From: Dama dama
Taxonomy: Eukaryota; Chordata; Mammalia; Artiodactyla; Cervidae
Length of the DNA: 64,000 bases
Direction: 5' to 3'
Assembly: GCF_033118175.1 (NCBI RefSeq)
Contig: NC_083696.1
Location: 34,891,001 to 34,955,000 of the forward strand
Shown here: piece by piece, positions 9,675 through 20,049 of the stretch
Position numbering within the stretch: position 1 is the first letter of the stretch
How the letters are laid out: each line of letters starts with the position of its first letter
Position numbers and translations under genes: made by a program
The notes under the pieces: model-generated
Seen by the model: only the letters and a program-made list of their open reading frames with translations
Told to the model about the DNA's origin: nothing
Database searches by the model: none

Positions 9675-12600
9675 CCAGGGCTGGCTTCCTCAAGAGGGGA
9701 GTGTGCGGCAGCTCCTGTGTGAAGATCCCTGCTGCCAAACCTGCAACGGCATGGCTCTGGAGATTCAGCAGGTGCTGGCAGATGAGAACACCCCAGTCTC
9801 CCCGACTTCAGGGGGGCCAGCACAGGGCTCCTCTTGCCTAGAGGTTTTGTCCAAGCCTAGAGTGTCTTTCCAGGAAAGTATGGAGCATCGTTCCCCACAC
9901 TCCAAAGGCCCTTCACTTCCACCTGCAAACCTCACAGTGTCACAGAAATCCTTGGCACCGTCAGTCGCCCAGTCAGCTGGTACAGCTGGCATCTGTGACT
10001 GCTGGGCTGAACACCTCAAGCTAGGGCAGGGATTCCAAATGCCAGAGGTGCCCAGGGGCCCAGAGACTATGCTTTCTTCAAGATTTGAGGAGCCAAGAGT
10101 TTCAGTGAACCTGCAGGAGATAATCCAGAGCCACCCCAACCTTGTCTATGGGAACCAAGGCCAGCAGCCCTTGAATTCCCAGGTCTCTCTGCTGACCCTG
10201 AATCGAGAAATCACAGCTTTAACACATCCTATGGCCTTAAACATGGTCACTGTCCTCCCTGCCCACCTGCCGTTCCTTAGTCCTGAAGTCCTGAGGCTTC
10301 TTGAGGTCCATGTAAGAAGACTGATGCATTTCCAGAGGTGGGGGCTCCCCAGACGTGTGGAAGAGTCCCTGAGGCAGCTTATGCCAAACCCACCACTATT
10401 TTGCCACCCGGTACATAATCAGCCAGTTTCTTTCATCCAGAATGATATTTCTCCATTCTCTGTTGAGAAATTCGGGACCATTTCATACCAGAACTGCGGC
10501 TCATGTATAGCTGGCCAACCCACCCAGGCCTTCTGGGTTTCTGAGTGGTCCATTATGGACCCAGAACAAAGACACTACTACCAGCAAATCCCAAACCATA
10601 CAACTTTAGCCTCACCCTATGTAGCTCTTAAAGAATTAAGTGACCTTTATCTAATGCCTGGGCAACAGGCTAGTGATTCAGGGGGCCCTGTGCAGCCGAA
10701 ATACAGCCAGCTATTCTGTGGCCTCCCTTCTCTGCACAGTGAGTCTCTGGTTGACACCTTCTTGGGTTATCAAGGCCTCTCCATGAATGGGAGCATGTCC
10801 AAGCACCCCTTGAAGGATCCTTTTCTCTTCAAGGAGCGCTCCTGCTTCCCTCTGATGCCTAAAACTCTGCCCCAGTCAGCTCTACCCTCTTCTCCATCTT
10901 CCCCAAATTGGACAGCTCCACCTGAGCAACAAACTCAGATCAGTAGCCCCTTGCTGACTCTGGACGAATGTGAAGCCTTGGAGTGGCACCTGCTGCAGAG
11001 GCAGCTCCAGCTTCAGTGGGACTTTCCAGATGTTTTCCAGAGAGATCAGTACACTGAGAGCCCCATGCAGTGTAAGCCCGCTGACCAAGCCCAATCTTCT
11101 GAGACTGTAAAAACTTCCTGGCCAGGTCAGCCTGTCTCCACCATCACAAAGGAACTATTCTTCCCAGAGCATGCCAGGAGGCTGCGGGAATTCCACCTCC
11201 AGAGACAGTTGGTTCGTGATCACTGGAGCCTGCCCTGGAAGATCCAGCAGTCCATCCAGTTGCTCCTGCCCCCCGCTGGCCAGCAGACTCTGTCCTGGAG
11301 CAGCATGGCCCTGGACAATGTGAATGTCCCCCAGCCTACAGCTCTAGAGTGCACTGGGGTTGGCAACCCACTCCCAGCCATTAAGGACCCAGGGTCAGTC
11401 CCTATGCCACAAGTGACTGACCAGGCCAAGGCAATCCTGCAGAGCCACGTTGACTCCAAATGCGAGGAGATTCACCAGGGCAAGGTTCCTGTCTACATAC
11501 ATGGCTCTTGTGAGTTCAGAATTCCTGGGGGCCTGCAAGTGGCTCCCGTCACCTGCATCCCAGAAAGCAAGCCCCTGGAACTACAGGCAGCAGATGACCT
11601 GGACAAACGACAGGAAGTTACACCCTGGATGCCAGCGGCCCTTGACCAGCAGCAACAAGCCTCATCAGATGCTCTCATTAAACATCCTAAGTTGCCCTGG
11701 GCCCTGTCTCAGGGAGCCATTGAGAAACTGAAGACAACTTTACAGCACAAGTATCTGGCCTTCTTGTCAGGGCTGCCTGCTCTTTATTATGTGGCTCTCT
11801 CCAGAGCTATGGCTCCAGCAATCACCTCCCCAGCTATGAAGACAGAGATGGTGCCTGGACCTGTCCAATTCCCAACAGAACCTCCGACTCAGGTGCCCTC
11901 ACCTGAAGAGCAGGGTCTGAGTCCTGGGCCAGGCTTTCAAGATGGCAATGAGGCTTGTGCAGACACTGCAGGTGAATTCCAGGCTGAAGTGCAGACGGAA
12001 GGAATAATCAAGATAGTGCCTCGAGAAAGCCAGACAGGGCCTGCGAGGCCCTACTCACTCAGGGAACCCATCTTGACTAAACTAAATTTCCATCTGAGAA
12101 AGAAGATCCTAGAGATACAACTGGGAATTCCCCTAAAGGCAAGGGAGTCCAGAGAACAAACTGTAGCAATGCCAAAGAACGTGTGCACACAGGAGTCCCC
12201 TGGGAATCTAGACAACCAAGGAAAACTACCACTCCAGGATCTCCCCGTTCCACCAGATACGCCACATTCCCCAGATCCAGAATGGCTCCACCTCACGGAA
12301 GAGCTAGCAACGGAGTTAAAGACAGTGCATCAGAAACAGAAGCAACGTCATTTCAGCGCAGCACACCGTGGTTCTGTCCACTGGGCCGCCCAGACCTCAC
12401 AGTCCAGTGGGGACACAACAGAGGGCAAGGCCCGGGCACTCTGTGTTCAGCTAGAAGCCAGTGTGGATGGCCCCAGCCTGGAGGAGCCCTGGGCTCTGAG
12501 CCCCACAGGCCTGACAAGAGCAAGGGCTCAGCCCACGTTCCCACACTGGCAGAAAGAAGAAAGAAGCCAGGCAAACCCAAACCAGTTGGAGACCGCGGAG

Positions 12601-13430
12601 AAGGGGATGCAAGCTTCACACTCTCCTCCACAAGAGAAAAAAGCCACCCAACTGAAGCGCAGAGGCCAGAAGGGCTGCTCCTGAAGAGGACACCCCGCAG
12701 CTCCTGTTGCCAGAGACATCATTTTCATCGTGATGCTCCATGCCAGCACAGTCCTCAGCATCAACCTCAGCTTAAACTCCCAGAGCTACCTGCTGGAGTC
12801 CCTGAGGGGAAAGACTCTAAGAATGACCAGCGAGCCAGTCAAGCCAAGCTCAACGTCATCCTCAAACCAGCAAGAGTTCCTGAGAATGCCCAGCCTGTGG
12901 TGCCCGAGGGGTCACAGGGCCAGCCTTTCTTGGGCCAACTCACTCCAGGTAACCCATTGTGGGGCCACACTTTACATGGTCAGGTGTTGCAGGGGCCAGT
13001 GATGCCAGGCTATACTCACCAGAGGCCCAGTCTTCCAGATTCTGGCTTTAGAAATAAGATGAAATCTTTTTTGCGCTGTATTAACCTCAAAACAAAAGGC
13101 AAAGGGCATAAGGAATCCATGCCCTCCACCTCTGAGAAAATGGCTAACACAAGAAAAGTAAATGTAGCCAAGAGCCTGGCTCCAGCCAAAAGTCCCAAGG
13201 AGAGAACTAAAACAGAGAAGACAAGAGGGGACCTGAAGGCCCAATTTCCACCCCCTGAGAAGCAGATGGGCCTGGCCCTCATGGACATACCCCAGCCCCC
13301 GGACAGCAAGCTCCGGCACCGCTCCCACTCGGATCGACTCCACTCAGCCTCTGTTCTGAGCACCCCCCACCACTGCCCTTGGCACTGCCCTCGAGTGGTT
13401 TGTGCTACCCGCCCAGGGAACCCACCCTGA
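9675..13430 (+). CDS. SPATA31F1: SPATA31F1 (FAM205A) large last exon, with a one-base frameshift
   Basis: This long exon encodes most of a SPATA31-family protein. These are testis-expressed proteins linked to spermatogenesis whose biochemical role is unsettled. It opens with QGWLPQEGSVRQLL and a Cys cluster (CEDPCCQTC), as in relatives. Five diverged copies of a helical module follow (near 10273-10389, 10950-11055, 11152-11270, 11695-11815, 12055-12160), most with a W-x-[LF]-P element. Joined to exons 1-3, the frame runs to a stop at 12682-12684, giving about 1085 residues. However, from about 12495 the family-like sequence moves to another frame. That frame stays open to a TGA at 13428-13430 and includes KLNVILKPARVPENAQPVV and FRNKMKSFLRCINLKTKGKG. 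A single missing base near 12494-12500 explains this, for a whole protein of about 1334 residues, close to the human length I recall. I cannot tell whether it is a sequence error, a polymorphism or a real truncation. A GTG at 9703 is not a start; it is an internal Val codon. Confidence 0.9.
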
Positions 13431-14342
13431 CCTTCAGCTGTCACCTGAAACAAAAACTCTGGCCTGCTCAAGAAGACCCAGAACAATCAAAAGACTTCAT
13501 AGTCTACCCAATGTCTGCATCCCTTGAAGAGGATGCTACTGTAATTTTCATTAATGTACAGGTGGGCAGAATGCTGCCCAAAATACACTCTATATCTCTA
13601 AGCAGAGAGTTGTGTGTCTGCTCTTTTCTCCACTGTGGTCTGTTCAGGAAAGGCACTTGGGAAGTAAATGTTCTTCCTATCTAGAAAAGGAGCTATAACT
13701 CACACTTAAGCTGGGTCAGCATTCCGCACAACACCCCCCTCACTGGACTGTGGAGAAAGGAACTTAAGCAGAGAAGGAAGGCCTTTGTCTAAGGTACACT
13801 GAAAGTAAAGGTCAGACTTGACTTCTATTCTGGCATCCTTGGGCACAGAGGACCATTGTGGGCCTGAGGATAGTACTGTCAAGAAGGAGTAGCCAGGAAT
13901 CCCACAAGCAAAATTCATTGATGATTTCTATATATGCCCACAATCTGGAGGGAAGTGCCAGTGTTCCAACTTTGAGGAGGTGCTTTGGTTTATTATCAAC
14001 AGCATATAGCTAATATAACTAATGTCAGAAGCAAATGGTAGACTCTCCCCTCTCTGCCACCAGGTGGTTATTGGTTAGATCTTTCTGGAGAACACACCTG
14101 GGAGGCTATTGGAGCTCTCTCGCATGTATCCCACTCCCACTGCCTATCAACTGCATGGAGTGAATGACACCTGGGGAGGCATAGAAATCATTACATTAGT
14201 ATGACATGTAATGAAACAGAATCCTGCCGCAGAATTACTGAAGTATTCTTCTTAGGAGGACCCCAGAAGGGTCACAATAAAAATAACCTTGATTATGCTA
14301 TACACTAACAGTGCTATGTGTCAATTATATCTTAAAACTGGA
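13431..14342 (+). other. 3' flank of SPATA31F1
   Basis: Probably 3' UTR and flank. No coding sequence is seen. 14300-14342 resembles the end of an old L1 (GTCAATTATATCTTAAAACTGG). Confidence 0.5.
14276..14281 (+). terminator. SPATA31F1: Candidate poly(A) signal for SPATA31F1
   Basis: This is the first AATAAA I found after the stop at 13430, about 850 bases downstream. There is no strong GT-rich element after it, so a weaker variant closer to the gene could be used instead. Confidence 0.3.
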
Positions 14343-14483
14343 AGGGAATTCCCTGGTGGTCCAGTGGTTAGGACTCAGCAGGGGGCATGGGTTTGATCCC
14401 TGGTCAGGGAGCTAAGATCCCACAAGCTGCACCACATAGCTAAAGTAAAAATGGGAAGAAAAATACTTGAAAAAAAAAAAAAC
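14343..14483 (+). repeat. tRNA-Glu-derived SINE
   Basis: The head GGAATTCCCTGGTGGTCCAGTGG and box B-like GGTTTGATCCCTGG are followed by an A-rich tail at 14471-14483. Shape and head match the other tRNA SINEs in the window. It is not a tRNA gene. Confidence 0.85.
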
Positions 14484-14659
14484 CTTGAGAAGTATCTTAT
14501 ATTCAATTAAAATATTTGCTTACTTACTATAGGCAAGGTACTATCACAAACATGCAAGGTACTGTCACAATCACAGCAAAGACATAAGACATACACAATG
14601 GAGTTCATGATTTCATGGGGCAGAGCCTCACCTGCCCAAATTGTCTAATCAACATAAAT

Positions 14660-14950
14660 ACCTGAATGTCCAATATTCACCTCAAACTAAACAACAGTGA
14701 ACTCCTGAGTCCCTGCCCCAACCATCATCTAATTACATATACAAAACATGCTCCAATCACAGTATTCACATCAGTTAATAGCAATTCCATCTTTCCAGTT
14801 GTTCCGGATAAAAACAGTGGTGTCATCCTTGACATTTTTTCCTGGTCATTCACATCCAAACCATCCTCTTGGCTACACCTTAAGAAATGAATTCAGAACA
14901 TGACCATGTCTCTCTCTGATGCTATGATTACTGCAATAGTAACATGACTA
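14660..14950 (+). repeat. L2 LINE fragment
   Basis: Diverged L2-like text: CCTCAAACTAAACAACAGTGAACTC, then GTGGTGTCATCCTTGACA and the CTCTCTGATGC region. It is old, with no usable frame. Confidence 0.6.
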
Positions 14951-14969
14951 TTCTCCCAGCTTCCGCCTG

Positions 14970-16545
14970 AGATCATACTTCCAACATTTTTTTCTCAACA
15001 CAGAAGCTTGCAAAAGCCTCTTAACCTCCTCCATCAGAGGGCAGACAGAAGAAGCAAGAACCACAATCCCACAGAGGCTACTCAACCATAAAAGGAACAC
15101 ATTTGAATCTGTTCTAATGAGGTGGATGAAACCAGAGCCCATTATATAGAGTGAAGTAAGTCAGAAAGAGAAATATAAATATCATATACGGACACATATA
15201 TATGGAATCTGAAGAGATGGTGCTGATGAATTTACAGAAATTTATAATATCATGTGTAAAAGAGATTGCCAGTGGGGATTTGCTATATGATTCAGGGAAC
15301 TCAAACAGGGGCTCTGTGACAGGCTGAAGGGAGGAGTGGAGAGGGAGATGAGAGGGAGGTCTGGGAGGCAGGGGACATGGTGTGCCTATGGCTGATTCTT
15401 GATGTATGACAGAAAACCACAAAATTCTATAAAGCAATAATCCTTCAATTTAAAAAAAAAAAAAAAAAGAACAGCAATCTCACAGAGGCTAGAATAAAAA
15501 CCACATTACAGAAAGTTAATCAGGATGAAAAAGCAGAAAGTTATGTCCCAGATGAAGGAACAAGATAAAACCCCAGAAAGACACATGACAACTAAATGAA
15601 GTGGAGATAGGCAAACTGCCAGAAAAAGAATTTAGAATAATGATAGCAAAGATGATTCAGGACCTCGGGAAAACAATGGAGAAGGTGCAAGAAATGTTTA
15701 CCAAAGACCTAGAAGAACTAAAGAACAAACAAACAGAGATGAGTAATACACTAGAAGGAATCAATAGCAGAATAACTGGGGCAGAAGAATGGGTAAATGA
15801 TCTGGAGGACAGAATGGTGGAAATCACTGCCACAGAACAGAATGAAAGAATGGAAAAAGAATGAAAAAATTGAAGACAGCTTAAGAGGCCTCTGGGACAT
15901 TAAACACCCCAACATTTGCATTACAAGGGTTCCAGAAGGAGAAGAGAGATAGAAAGGACCTGAGAAAGTATTTGAAGAAATCATAGCTGGAAACTTCCCT
16001 AACATGGAAAAAGAAATAGTCAATCAGGTCCAGGAATCACAGAGAGTCTCAGGCAAGATAAACCCAAGGAGGAACACACCAAGACACATAGTAATCAAAC
16101 TGACAAAAATTAAAAACAAAGATAAAATATTGAAAGCAACAAGGGGAAAACTACAAATAACATACAAGGGAATTCCCATCAGGTTATCAACTGATTTCTC
16201 AACAGAAACTCTACAAAGCCAGAAGGGAATGGTATGATATATTTAAAGTGATGAAAGGGAAGAACCTACAACCAAGAATACTCTACCTAGCAAGACTCTT
16301 ATTCAGATTTGATGGAGAAATCAAAAGCTTTCCAGACAAGCAAAAGTTAAGAGAATTCAGCACCACCAAAACAGTTGTACAACAAATGCTAAAAAAACTT
16401 CTCTAGGCAGAAAACATAAAAGACCTACAGAAAACAAACCCAAAACAATTAAGAAAATGGTAATAGTATCATACATATCAATAATTACCTTAAATATAAA
16501 TGGATTAATGCACCAACCAAAAGATATAGACTGGCTGGGCAGATG
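14970..16545 (+). repeat. L1 fragment: 5' region, ORF1 and start of ORF2
   Basis: L1 ORF1-type sequence. 15601-15864 encodes a coiled-coil region (LPEKEFRIMIAKMIQDLGK, then TEMSNTLEGINSRITGAEEW), and 15865-16405 continues into the RNA-binding part in broken frames. After 16440 the ORF1-ORF2 spacer and the first ORF2 codons appear, then the element stops. It is interrupted by a second L1 tail at 15081-15466. There are several frameshifts and no intact protein. Confidence 0.88.
15081..15466 (+). repeat. L1 3' end nested in the L1 at 14970-16545
   Basis: A truncated L1 3' end with a 16-base A tail, flanked by imperfect 25-base target-site duplications at 15056-15080 and 15467-15491 (3 mismatches by eye). 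The duplication shows that it inserted into the 5' region of the surrounding L1. Confidence 0.85.
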
Positions 16546-16898
16546 AAAACATGTGCATGTATGCACTTCCACTCACCACATCACTCTGCTTGACTCCCCA
16601 AATTATATGTAATTATTTTATATTGTTAAGTTAATCATGTTCCCATTATGGCTTGCAATTGTAATTATCTTTTACTTTTTATCTGGCTATTGATTGTGAA
16701 AACTGATAAACATCTTTTACTATTGTGATTATGTAAGTATTATTCACATAATACCATTGTATCATGACTAGTCAACAGAAAAATAATAGAATTCTGTATC
16801 GCCAAAGCTACCATTTAATAGAAAAACCTATAATCACTTTTTAAAATCCAGGTGCATATTATTTTTTTCTCCAAAGCTCCAGATATGTTTCTAATGAT
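16546..16898. other. AT-rich spacer, nothing recognised
   Basis: AT-rich sequence between an L1 and a BovB copy. I see no gene, RNA or named repeat. Confidence 0.4.
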
Positions 16899-17695
16899 CA
16901 GTTCAGTTCACTCAGTCATGTCCAACTCTTTGCGACCCCATGAACTGCAGCACACCGGGCCTCCCTGTCCATCACCAACTCCCAGAGTTCACCCAAACTC
17001 ATGTCCATTGAGTCGGTGATGCCATCCAACCATCTCATCCACTGTCATCCCCTTCTCCTCCTGCCCTCAATCTTTCCCAGCATCAGGGTCTTTTCAAATG
17101 AGTCAGCTCTTCGCATCAGGTGGCCAAAATATTGGAGTTTCAGCTTCAACATCAGCCCTTCCAATGAACACCCAGGACTGATCTCCTTTAGGATGGACTG
17201 GTTGGATCTCCTTGCAGTCCAAGGGACTCTCAAGAGTCTTCTCCAACACCACAGTTCAAAAGCATCAATTCTTCTGCACTCAGCTTTCTTTATAGCCCAA
17301 CTCTCACATCCATACATGACTACTGGAAAAACCATAGCCTTGACTAGACAGACCTTTGTTGACAAAAATGTCTCAGCTTTTTAATATGTTACTAGGTTGA
17401 TCATAACTTTCTTTCCAGGGAGTAAGCATCTTTTAATTTCATGGCTGCAATCACCATCTGCAGTGATTTTGGAGCCCCAAAAAATAAAGTCAGCCAATTT
17501 CCACTCTTTCCCCATCTATTTCCCATGAAGTGACAGGACCGGATGTCATGATCTTCGTTTTCTGAATGTTGAGCTTTAAGCCAACTTTTTTGCTCTCCTC
17601 TTTCACTTTCATCAAAAGGCTCTTTAGTTCTTCTTCACTTTCTGCCATAAGGGTGGTGTCATCTGCATATCTGAGGTTACTGATATTGATCACCG
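16899..17695 (-). repeat. BovB LINE 3' portion
   Basis: A minus-strand BovB. The frame at 17693-17490 contains LRYADDTTLMAESEEELK, the RT catalytic YADD motif. The frame at 17365-17045 carries CESWAIKKAECRRIDAFELW. A frame break lies between them near 17400. It is 5'-truncated within the RT. Confidence 0.93.
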
Positions 17696-19673
17696 ATGTT
17701 TAAAAACAAATAAAAAAAAATTGAGGTGAAAAGTAGGAACGAATGAGCAAAGACTGAGAAGTAATAGCCAGTGAGGTAGAAGGAAAACCAGGAGAGTACT
17801 AGAAGCCAAGAGAGATAAGTATTTCAAGGGAAAGTGGTCAACTGCATGAATGTTGCCAATCTGCCAAGTAAGATGAGGACTCACAGTTGATCATTAGATT
17901 TAATAATAACAGAGATCATTTGTGGCCTTGAGAAGAATAAACTAAGGTGAGAGACTGAAGTAAAGGCATAACGAGTGGATTTGAGAGAGAGCAATTGGTG
18001 ATAACAAGTGTAGTCAACTGCTTTAGAGAGGTTTGTTCCACAGAGCTGCAAAAAAATGAGGAAATAGCATCAAGAGGGTTTTTTTAAAGTAGGAGATATA
18101 TTCAATAGCATGTTGGATGTTGATGGAAAAGATCCAGTCAAGAGAAATAACTTAATGATGCAGGAGAGAAAGGGGGAGTTGCTGGAGCAATGTCATTGTG
18201 CAGAAGTAATAGAATAGAAGTGAGTCCCCGGGTTGAAGGGTTGACCTTGGCTTAAATCACAGACAGCTTGCTGGTGGTAAGTACAGAGAAAGTGACAGTA
18301 ATGGGTGACTTTGTGTATCATGAGAACAGTTTCCCTACAATTAAGAAAACGGGGCAAATACCTAAAGAGGTGAATGACGAACTGGGAGGGACTGATAAAG
18401 ACAGCCAAAACTCTGGAAGTTACCATGGCAGGTGGTTTCTTTTAGGGCCTAAGAAGTCAGTATCAGAATGTGAGCCCAGGTGGGCAAACATGTGGTTGGT
18501 GACCACATGTGTGAAGCAAATGTTCTTGGAATATAGGGGGAGAAAGCTCCAGATGCACAGAGCATAAAGAAGTTGGGGCTTGAGACTGAGAAAAAGGGCA
18601 GGTGTGGCATCCTAGTGTCCAGGAAGAGACCAGGGATGTCTGTGGTGGGAAGAGAGAACTGGGAAGCAGAAAGACAAAGAGGCTGCCCTGAGTGGACGGG
18701 AGGGACCTCTGTTTTGGATGCCTCGTTTCTCTCACAAGGTGACACTTCTGCATTCTCACCTTCTGACCTACCACAGAGGAGCCAAAAGCTGCAGTAAGGA
18801 CAGGAAGTGCTGCAGCTTCCTCGTGATGTGGTGTGGGGGTCTGTGGGGTGCCCCTGCCTCACTGATACCTAAGGAAATCCAGGATGGCTCAACATACATC
18901 AAACCAGGAGGTGGAGACAGGACTCTTCCTCTGTGAGGACCCAGCATGTAGCACAACGTGTCCTGCTAGCAGGATGCAGAAAGGCCAGGACGGGAAGAAG
19001 CATGAGTGTCCCTCTGAATGGTGACACTGTGCCCCCAAGGGGAAGAGGCACAAGGCCCAGGCCTGCTGAGCCACACCCACCATTGTTTCCCGGAAGCCTC
19101 CCCAAAGATCAGAGGAGGTCCTGTGGCAGGCACATCCTCCCAGCTTGCTGGGAGTTGAGAAGAGAGCCACAGAGGAGAGGAGAGGGAGGTCAAGTGGAAG
19201 CTGAGGTTAGTGTGCACACATCCTAGCTTCAGTGAAATGGGCCCCTCCTGTGGTCCGCCACAGGCTACTGGCCCTAGAAAAGCATGAATTCATAGTGCTG
19301 ACCAAGTCCTGCAACAAAGGGCTGGGGGCAGAGAGATGAGCTGGAACCAAGACCTGCAGGATTCTCAATTTCTCAGCAAAACCAAGAGCTGAGAGAAGAC
19401 AGGCTCAGAGCCTAGGATTCATGCAGGATGGTATAGTGGGATGAAGCCTCACTCATCCCATCCTATAACCCTAGCACAAGCCCCATCATCCTTGGCTCAA
19501 GAGCTAAAATCAGAATGAAAACCCTCACAGCAGAGCACAAACTCCAGAACTGCTGGCAGATGCTAGGAATACAGTGGTGTTTGCTTGGGAACTTCGGAGT
19601 TTGCCTCTGTGCTCTGAGGTACCACACTGTCCTGACATGGAGCCCTTAGCCTGGTCTCTGCAGAGAGCCTTTC
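17696..19673. other. Unique intergenic DNA, no gene seen
   Basis: Purine-rich at 17700-18200, then GC-richer at 18450-19250. Several short frames exist on both strands, but none has family features or paired splice signals that I can defend. Confidence 0.45.
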
Positions 19674-20049
19674 AGAATTCTAGCGAAAGGATAACAGCTG
19701 ATCTTTCAATAGAAACTCTTCAGGCCAGAAGGGAATGGCAGGATATACTTAAAGTGATGAAAGAGAAAAATCTACAGCCCAGATTACTGTACCCAGCAAG
19801 GATCTCATTCAGATATGAAGGAGAAATCAAAAGCTTTACAAGCAAAAGCTGAGAGAATTCAGCACCACCAAACCAGCTCCCCAACAAATGCTAAAGGATC
19901 TTCTCTAGACAGGAAACACAGAAAGGGTGTGTAAACTTGAACCCAAAACAACAAAGTAAACGGCAACAGGATCATACTTATCCATAATTACCTTAAATGT
20001 AAATGGGTTGAATGCCCCAACCAAAAGACAAAGACTGGCTGAATGGATA

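Noticed and set aside
9703..12684. A 993-residue protein starting at GTG 9703
   Set aside because: 9703 is a Val codon inside the large exon; the frame continues upstream to the splice acceptor at 9673-9674 and joins exon 3.
14058..14071. Another CTCF-like word in the 3' flank of SPATA31F1
   Set aside because: CCACCAGGTGGTTA departs from the core pattern at its 3' end and stands alone, so it is too weak to report.
14343..14420. tRNA gene at a SINE head
   Set aside because: Box-B-like text is present, but the cloverleaf is incomplete and the unit recurs many times with an A tail; it is a tRNA-derived SINE.
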